Shown here in pieces: positions 58,526 through 64,000 of a DNA stretch of 64,000 nt. Origin of the DNA: DATAWK01 sp036267255 (GTDB lineage Bacteria; Acidobacteriota; Terriglobia; Terriglobales; Acidobacteriaceae); the NCBI GenBank assembly GCA_036267255.1, contig DATAWK010000041.1:719622-783621 (forward strand), read 5' to 3'. Below the pieces are notes generated by a model. The model worked only from the letters and a program-made list of their open reading frames with translations. It was not told where the DNA came from and made no database searches. How positions within the stretch are numbered: position 1 is the first letter of the stretch; each line of letters starts with the position of its first letter. A program made the position numbers and the translations under genes.

Positions 58526-58978
58526 TTACTGCGGGGTTGAACGCTGCCACCGCAGCCGGGCAATGGATTTGAACTTGCTCACACCCAATGCGCCTCGTTC
58601 ATTTCGTGATTTTGATCCGGGCTCGGCCAGAACCTTAAGAACATCCTCGCGATCTGCCTCGTAAATGGAGATGGCGTTGAAATTCTCATCGAGCAACACC
58701 ATGAGCACCGCGTCGAAATCTTTCTTAACATCGATAGAACCGAGCCTTTGACCCGGTTTGCAGTCCTTGAGTAGACATCGACCTTTGATCTGCAATCGCC
58801 TCACCTCGCCATCGACGGTTTCAATCGCGTCGTACCCTGCTTGCCTCGCCGGGGTAAGTTCCACTCCCAGAACTCTGGACGCTTCGTATTCAGCGACTTC
58901 TCCGGTGATCCCCAACGGCTTGCCCGTCAGGGCGCGATACTTCTGCGCGAGCACTTTTGCGTCGGCCAAGAGCGCCAT
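58526..58978 (-). CDS. Small protein with PD-(D/E)XK nuclease-like pattern
   Basis: 150 residues. GEVAEYEA (Glu27, Glu30), GYDAIE (Asp50) and RLQIKGR (Gln63, Lys65) match the order of catalytic residues in PD-(D/E)XK enzymes, as in restriction-type or DUF6998-like proteins. First gene of the three-gene operon. Whether it cuts DNA cannot be known from sequence. Confidence 0.68.
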   Translation of the reverse strand: MALLADAKVLAQKYRALTGKPLGITGEVAEYEASRVLGVELTPARQAGYDAIETVDGEVRRLQIKGRCLLKDCKPGQRLGSIDVKKDFDAVLMVLLDENFNAISIYEADREDVLKVLAEPGSKSRNERGALGVSKFKSIARLRWQRSTPQ

Positions 58979-59427
58979 TACTGGACTGTTGTCGATACCT
59001 GCCTCCCTGATCGGTCACGTTTGCATCTGTGTGCGGATGGCGACCAGCCGATTGTAATTTGTGGGAACGCATGCGCGCCTGAAGCGGGATGTCCTGAAGC
59101 TCTGTCACAGGCGCCATCCCTTTATTTTGCTCCAGCACCCTCGGCATTTCAGGTGCGCGTCCTACATAATTGATTCCTTTGAGAAAATGGAAGGGGGCAA
59201 AAGACAGACGTCTGCCGAACCTCGCCAGAAGTCTAGAGCATTCAGTCACCACAAGCCGTCTTGTTCCCGGTACTGATCAGCCCTCAATGAGCGCATCGGC
59301 GATTTGGCACTCATCGAGATTCAGACGGACTGCTAACTTCCGGATGGCCGAGCAACCGGGTGTAAAGTGACGAGATGCGAGTTTATGAGGACTAGTTGGT
59401 TACGGACGAGCAGTCCCAGCTCACGAA
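58979..59427. other. Intergenic stretch, no confident gene
   Basis: 449 bases. The upstream region of the three-gene operon. Near 59283-59310 (minus strand) it holds a short piece that resembles the start of the damaged LysR gene. No RNA gene or clear repeat. Confidence 0.4.
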
Positions 59428-59589
59428 GTGATAAACAGCAACTCGACCGCCGTCCTCAAAGAAGCCGCCGTCATCTACAAAGTAGACACCGACGCCATCA
59501 CTGCCAAGGTACGGCAGGAGTTCACGGCAAAGGAGAAGGCCAAGAAGACACCACCGCCCACAACAAAAACGGTAAAGAAAGCCGCTTAG
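59428..59589 (+). pseudogene. Possible C-terminal remnant of a ParB-like protein
   Basis: 53 codons from a GTG at 59428 to a TAG, encoding VLKEAAVIYKVDTDAITAKV then a Lys/Pro-rich tail ending KKAA. I recall such ends from plasmid ParB/Srx-type proteins. Nothing of the rest remains upstream. A short independent gene is the alternative. Confidence 0.4.
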
Positions 59590-59633
59590 ATTGTGCATGC
59601 TGCAAGGGACGGCGCCCGCCCGCGCCGGAAGAA

Positions 59634-60461
59634 TCATTTCACATCGGCTTTTGTATCTAATAATGTGCCGAGATTTTGAATGGTGCGCCTTAGCCAGATA
59701 TAGGCAGCATCCGTGTTAACTCGCGGATGCCAAATCATCACGTACTTAAACGGCTGAAATATGTTCGGCGGCGACAAGAGCTTTAGACGCTTATCCTTCG
59801 CATAACGCAATGCAGATCGTCGAGGGACCGTGGCAATCAACTTCGTTCCTGCAACCGCTTCGATCGCAGCGACGAAATATGGAACCTTCACGGCCACGTT
59901 TCTTTGGTGGCCAAGGCTGGCGAGACGTTCATCAGGTAGCGTCTGTTTACCTTCAAGCGTGCTTACGCCGACGTGATCCCCGTCAAGATATTGCTTCAGT
60001 GACAACCGGCTTCCTCGTATATGTTCTGCATCGACGACGCATACAAATTTCTCTTCGTGAAGCTCCGTTCGTTGTAAGGGTGACGGAACTCGAACACCAT
60101 CGGCGTCGAGCACAAGGTCCAGGCCTCCATGAGAGAGCCGTTCAAAGCGATCCGATCTCCACGTCGCGAATTCGAAGGACACCTTCTTTGCAACGGGCAA
60201 AATCGTGCGACACACCAGAGGCGCGAATAGTCTGGCCGCGTAGTCGGTAACCGCGATGCGGAAGTTCGCAGCCTCCAATGAAGGATTAAAGTCCGCGCCG
60301 CTAATCAACCGGTCCAGTCTGGGGAAGGCAGTTTCAAGCTCCTGGAAAAGGCGGGTACCTTGCGGAGTCAACTCGTAAGTCTGTGCTGTTTGCACCATGA
60401 GGTCATCGTGGAATAGCTCTCGAAGTCTGGATAAGGCGCAGCGTACCGCGAGGCTGGTCAA
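59634..60461 (-). CDS. LysR family regulator with damaged N-terminus
   Basis: 275 residues from a TTG at 60461: VRCALSRLRELFHDDLMVQTAQTYELTPQG is the end of the winged helix, and the co-inducer domain follows (VTDYAARLFAPLVCRTILP, GLDLVLDADGVR). The family's first 30 residues with the rest of the helix-turn-helix are not in a normal form; the same frame upstream reads DLNECLIANARFEQS before a TAG near 60540, with no ATG, GTG or TTG in between. The gene may be inactive or start abnormally. Confidence 0.72.
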   Translation of the reverse strand: MTSLAVRCALSRLRELFHDDLMVQTAQTYELTPQGTRLFQELETAFPRLDRLISGADFNPSLEAANFRIAVTDYAARLFAPLVCRTILPVAKKVSFEFATWRSDRFERLSHGGLDLVLDADGVRVPSPLQRTELHEEKFVCVVDAEHIRGSRLSLKQYLDGDHVGVSTLEGKQTLPDERLASLGHQRNVAVKVPYFVAAIEAVAGTKLIATVPRRSALRYAKDKRLKLLSPPNIFQPFKYVMIWHPRVNTDAAYIWLRRTIQNLGTLLDTKADVK

Positions 60462-60620
60462 AGCAAGTTTCGAACTCGAGCTTTGCTCGAAACGCGCATT
60501 GGCGATAAGGCACTCGTTGAGATCGCCCCCGGAGTTGAACTACTCTGCTTTGGATGGAACGTGGCCGCGTCTTCGCTAGGTGGTTTATATTGAGGCTGTT
60601 GCCTGAACGGAGGTGGTGTC

Positions 60621-61625
60621 GTGGCTCACAAGCAAAGTCTTCTGAAGAAGCCGCTGTGGACACCCCCAGATCACCGTCGGAAGTTTTACGGTGCCAACCT
60701 GGCCGAGGTCTTCCGGGCGCCACTCTATGACTGCTCCCTCAAGAATTCGTCGGGCGTACCCGACTTCGCGCTGACCAGGCTCAAGGGTAAGGCGATGGAG
60801 ATGCAACGGGCGCCGACGTATCCCGAGGACCGCGCGGTCCTTATCTGCGTGGCTTTATCTCCGACCCCGGTTGACAGGTGGCGAGCCCGAATCGCCGGCC
60901 AAGAAGTCGGCGTCTCTCGTTCGATCGCATTCGCAACAACAGTAATCGATCTTATGAAGCCGATGGAGATGTGGGCAGCAGGCCCGTTCGACTATCTCCA
61001 CTACTACGTGTCACGCGATCTGCTCGACAGAACTGCAGTAGAAAACAAAATTGCAGCCGTCGATTCGTTTCGGATGGTTTTCTTTGAACAGGACCTCGTC
61101 ATCGCTCAGTTGACCAAGACCATTCTTGGCCAGGTGCGCAATAGCGAACCGCTTAGCATACTCGCGTTAGAAGATGTCTCACTTCTTGTGAGCACACATC
61201 TTCTACAGCACTATGGAAACGGTAAGGAAATGCTCCGGGCACAGCCGCGCCTAGAGAGCTGGCAAAAGATTCGTACCGAGGAGATGCTGCGTTCACATCT
61301 CGAAGGCAACATCAGAATTGCGGACCTTGCAACCGCCTGTCAGCTCTCTCCTAGTCACTTCTCTCGTTGCTTTCGCCAGAGCTTTGGCACCTCAGTCCAT
61401 CAATGGCTCATCATGCTTCGAATCGACATGGCGAAGGATCTGCTTCGCGAACCTGAACTAAGTTTGGCAGAGGTGGGATTTCGGTCAGGATTCTGCGATC
61501 AGGCTGCTTTCACACGCGCGTTTACCAAGCTCGAAGATATAACGCCGTTTCGCTGGCGCAAACTGAACGGTGATGGCGCGGTTGCTACTGACCACCTGAT
61601 CTCGGGTGAGCTGCGCCCCCGCTAA
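60621..61625 (+). CDS. AraC family transcriptional regulator
   Basis: 334 residues. The N-terminal part is not a clear cupin; the C-terminal AraC double helix-turn-helix is at about residues 220-325 (IRIADLATACQLSPSHFSRCFRQSFGTSVHQWL and LSLAEVGFRSGFCDQAAFTRAFTKLEDITPFRWRK). GTG start with GGAGGTG before it. It overlaps the convergent TetR gene by 41 bases at the end. Related to the AraC at 62600. Confidence 0.88.
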   Translation: MAHKQSLLKKPLWTPPDHRRKFYGANLAEVFRAPLYDCSLKNSSGVPDFALTRLKGKAMEMQRAPTYPEDRAVLICVALSPTPVDRWRARIAGQEVGVSRSIAFATTVIDLMKPMEMWAAGPFDYLHYYVSRDLLDRTAVENKIAAVDSFRMVFFEQDLVIAQLTKTILGQVRNSEPLSILALEDVSLLVSTHLLQHYGNGKEMLRAQPRLESWQKIRTEEMLRSHLEGNIRIADLATACQLSPSHFSRCFRQSFGTSVHQWLIMLRIDMAKDLLREPELSLAEVGFRSGFCDQAAFTRAFTKLEDITPFRWRKLNGDGAVATDHLISGELRPR

Positions 61626-62211
61626 TCGCTTCTACGGAAGCAACGATCCACTTCACGGAGAACTGTGCTTTTCTATCCGCGTCCGGGTCCCGAAGAGAAT
61701 GGCTGGAAACATGGTGACTCAGATAGATGCCGAGGAAGTCCCATGCCAGCTGGGCGACGTCGGTATCGTGCAATAAGTGTCGCTTGTCGATCGCATCACG
61801 GATCAACATGATAAGGGTCTGCCGCCAGACAGATTCCGCCGCTGCGGCAGCCTCTCGAACAGATCCCGGCAGGAAGCTCAACTCGACAACGGCCTGAGCA
61901 ATCGGACAACTGCCCGGCAGTCCTGCCCTCCTCGTCCATCCAATCCATACATTGAGGTATCGGACCAGCGAAGGCAACCCGCTTCCAACACCAGTGTCGG
62001 CCTTGAGGCAGGTGCGGCTCCAAAGGTCCAAGGCAAGATCAAGAATGCCCCGCTTTAGGTCGCTCATGTGCGAAAAGTGCCCAACCACGCCACCTTTTGA
62101 CAGGCTTGCGCGTCTGGCGACCGAACCAAAGGTGATCTTGCAGAGCCCCTCCGTGCTCGCCAAATCAAGCCCTACCTGAAGGATGCGCTTTCTGGTTACT
62201 TGACTAGACAC
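61585..62211 (-). CDS. TetR family transcriptional regulator
   Basis: 208 residues. Helix-turn-helix near residues 25-48 (ITFGSVARRASLSKGGVVGHF), then a helical ligand domain. A Cys at residue 102 in GSCPIAQAVVELS is in the region often used for electrophile or ligand sensing in related proteins. Divergent from the AraC at 62600; convergent with the AraC at 60621, sharing 41 bases of coding sequence. Confidence 0.87.
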   Translation of the reverse strand: MSSQVTRKRILQVGLDLASTEGLCKITFGSVARRASLSKGGVVGHFSHMSDLKRGILDLALDLWSRTCLKADTGVGSGLPSLVRYLNVWIGWTRRAGLPGSCPIAQAVVELSFLPGSVREAAAAAESVWRQTLIMLIRDAIDKRHLLHDTDVAQLAWDFLGIYLSHHVSSHSLRDPDADRKAQFSVKWIVASVEAISGGAAHPRSGGQ

Positions 62212-62599
62212 TCATGTCCTCCACGAAGCTCTTCCCGCTCGCCATGAGATACGCTGTCCGGCCCAAGGGCCTACCGGAGAAATGATACGGGGCACACCAT
62301 CTTGGAGGATTGACCCGATTCGCCCTAATTGTCGATTCAGACTGAGTTCTCGGGTCGAAAGAGACGCACGTAATAATGGGTGAAAGGACCGTGAATCCAC
62401 GCCGCCATAGCATTTCTGGGAGCCATCTCGTTCAATGGCAGTCATTTTGCACAAGAACGACCGTTCTTTTTCCGGCTACACTTCGGAGGCCCGGATCCTC
62501 TGGCGAGCCTAATGCCGAAACTCTAAATATCGTCTCCCCTTCGTTTGAAGACCAACGGCCGTTGCTAGCGACGGCTCATCTGCCAGGTGAGGAGGTTGC
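62212..62599. other. Intergenic region between divergent regulators
   Basis: 388 bases with no gene. It should hold two promoters and a palindrome at 62453-62468. Confidence 0.5.
62453..62468. promoter_or_regulatory. Candidate TetR operator
   Basis: AAGAACG, spacer AC, CGTTCTT: a perfect 16-bp inverted repeat. It lies 132 bases before the AraC start and 242 before the TetR start. Size and form fit a TetR-type site. Confidence 0.55.
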
Positions 62600-63625
62600 A
62601 TGATCGCCCAGTGTCCGGAATGGATCTCAAACTCCGGCAACATCTTCGGAAGGTGCTTTCAACTCAGAAATGCCCCGTCCGTGCTCTTTGGGTCTAAGGA
62701 GAGCGCCCAGATGGCAATTACCCGAATTACTGTTCCGAACGGGTTACCTGAACCGACCGCGCCCGTAAGGCCCGAACGCGGGTTCACGATCTGCTTGCAT
62801 ATGCGGCAGCAGACCGAAACGTACCGGTGGGGGACATGGGTTGATGGAAAGTTCCTTCCTATCCGGTACTGGGAGCACGGCGGCGTCGGCATCTACGATC
62901 TGGAGGCAAATCCGATTGCTGTGCGTCCCACTGGGTTCGATTCCGTGCATTTCAACCTGCCGCGCAAAACCCTAGATGCATTCACCGACGACAATGAATT
63001 GCATCGGATCGGCGGCCTGCGATGTACTCAGGGAATTAAGAATGATGTCCTCTTCCAGCTGACCAAGTTTGCACTGCCATGGCTGGGCGACGAGCGGCGG
63101 GTATGCAGCTTGATGTTCGACTATTTCGTGTGGATGTTTTGCAGCAATATCGCTGCTTCGTATGGGCAGGTACAACCCACGAGGACCATCCATCTGGGTG
63201 GCCTTGCGCCCTGGCAGAAGCGCCGCCTGATGGAATTGATCGACAGCAACTTGGATGGTGAGCTTCGGCTTTCGTACCTTGCTGAGGAGTGCGGCCTCTC
63301 CGTTAGCCATTTCTCGCGCTCCTTCAAGCGCTCCTTTGGAGTGCCGGTGCACCGTTATCTCATCGCCCGGAGGGTAGAGCGCGCGCAGTTTCTGCTGAGG
63401 TCGTCCTCGGCTCCACTTTCGGAGATTGCCCTGGAAAGCGGCTTCTCAGACCAAGCCGCCTTCAGCCGGTCGTTTCGTGCTGTCGTCGGGACTTCGCCTA
63501 TGCGATGGCTCAACCAGCACATGCACCGGTTGCCCGTAGATCTGCAGCCAGCGATGCATATTGCTACGGAAGATATACACGGCCCGATTCCTTTCTCCAA
63601 TAGCCTCTCTGCCGGCGTTAGATAA
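62600..63625 (+). CDS. AraC family transcriptional regulator
   Basis: 341 residues. C-terminal AraC domain at about residues 215-310 (LRLSYLAEECGLSVSHFSRSFKRSFGVPVHRYL and LSEIALESGFSDQAAFSRSFRAVVGTSPMRWL). ATG at 62600 with GAGGAGG before it. The hydrolase gene lies 146 bases downstream in the same direction and is a likely target. Confidence 0.88.
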   Translation: MIAQCPEWISNSGNIFGRCFQLRNAPSVLFGSKESAQMAITRITVPNGLPEPTAPVRPERGFTICLHMRQQTETYRWGTWVDGKFLPIRYWEHGGVGIYDLEANPIAVRPTGFDSVHFNLPRKTLDAFTDDNELHRIGGLRCTQGIKNDVLFQLTKFALPWLGDERRVCSLMFDYFVWMFCSNIAASYGQVQPTRTIHLGGLAPWQKRRLMELIDSNLDGELRLSYLAEECGLSVSHFSRSFKRSFGVPVHRYLIARRVERAQFLLRSSSAPLSEIALESGFSDQAAFSRSFRAVVGTSPMRWLNQHMHRLPVDLQPAMHIATEDIHGPIPFSNSLSAGVR

Positions 63626-63771
63626 CAGGAACGAACGCGCGATCTAGGGCGTTGCGATAGGAAACGACAAAATAGGCTGAATCGCACAAGAATTACATTG
63701 CTGCCTGGATCAATCTATCTCCCAAGAGGCCGCATACCGCTTCCTCAAAACGTGCGACGGGAGATTCGACA

Positions 63772-64000
63772 ATGAAGATTAAGAATGTGGTTCTGGTGCA
63801 TGGAGCTTTCGCGGATGGCTCCGGTTGGAAGAGGGTTGCCGACATCCTCAAAAATGATGGCTACAAGGTGTCGGTGGCGCAGCCTCCCGAGACTTCGTAC
63901 GCCGACGATCAAAAGTACACAAAGGCCGCGATCGACGCCATGGGCGGCCCAGTGGTTCTGGTCGGCCATAGCTACGGAGGGTCCATCATCACCGAGGCGG
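63772..64000 (+). CDS. Alpha/beta hydrolase, cut by the window end
   Basis: 76 residues are seen. VVLVHGAFADGSGW has the HG oxyanion motif and VLVGHSYGGS carries the nucleophile Ser67. Similar small esterases are common near regulators of this kind. ATG with GGGAGA before it. The Asp and His of the triad lie beyond the window. Confidence 0.88.
   Translation, partial: MKIKNVVLVHGAFADGSGWKRVADILKNDGYKVSVAQPPETSYADDQKYTKAAIDAMGGPVVLVGHSYGGSIITEA

Larger units (their letters stand above)
47085..64000. mobile_element. Putative integrated genomic island, right end not seen
   Basis: Starts at the tRNA-Ser 3' end, has an integrase at its edge, a bracketed copper cassette, a frameshifted gene, unknown gene clusters and a run of regulators. 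How far it extends is not shown by the sequence; the regulators near the end could also be resident chromosome. A direct repeat of the tRNA end would settle it. Confidence 0.45.

Overview
The window looks like part of an Acidobacteriota chromosome, most likely class Terriglobia. This is an inference from gene content (bactofilin, a DUF5916-type outer-membrane protein, 7TM plus PP2C signalling, many secreted proteins of unknown function) and not a database match. The first ~47 kb is dense core chromosome; from a tRNA-Ser gene with an adjacent integrase (about 47.0 kb) to the end it has the character of an integrated accessory region.

Core part. purL and purF overlap by 4 bases. A pirin, a 7TM/PP2C phosphatase broken by one in-frame amber codon, and a bactofilin lie on the minus strand. 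RNase R, a small beta-barrel-like protein, a YggX protein, two tRNA-Pro genes and an MFS transporter follow. A MarR regulator overlaps a ClC chloride channel gene, with a perfect 13-bp-arm inverted repeat over the MarR start. Next come a siroheme dehydrogenase, dnaG-rpoD, a STAS protein, a serine hydrolase, a DUF5916-like protein, ruvB, two unknown envelope genes, gyrA, an M15-like DUF5715 protein, a tripartite RND efflux operon, rpsU, a gamma carbonic anhydrase, an HtrA protease, coaE, folD, a Trm112-like protein and an orphan MacB-type permease.

Accessory part. tRNA-Ser(UGA) keeps its 3' end next to a P4-type tyrosine integrase. A copper/silver-type cusCBA operon with a Met/Cys/His-rich secreted protein follows. 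This cassette is bracketed by diverged mirror-image flanks with shared blocks in the same outward order, suggesting it once moved as a unit. Then come a frameshifted HNH-like gene coupled to a small membrane protein gene, and a tight three-gene operon of unknown function (a PD-(D/E)XK-like protein, an unknown protein, a helix-hairpin-helix protein). After a possible ParB tail there is a run of regulators (LysR with a damaged start, AraC, TetR, AraC) and an alpha/beta hydrolase cut by the window edge.

Possibly undescribed items are the mirror-image flanks around the cus cassette, the three-gene operon at 57320-58978, and the MarR/ClC operator. No CRISPR array, rRNA or complete transposase was seen.
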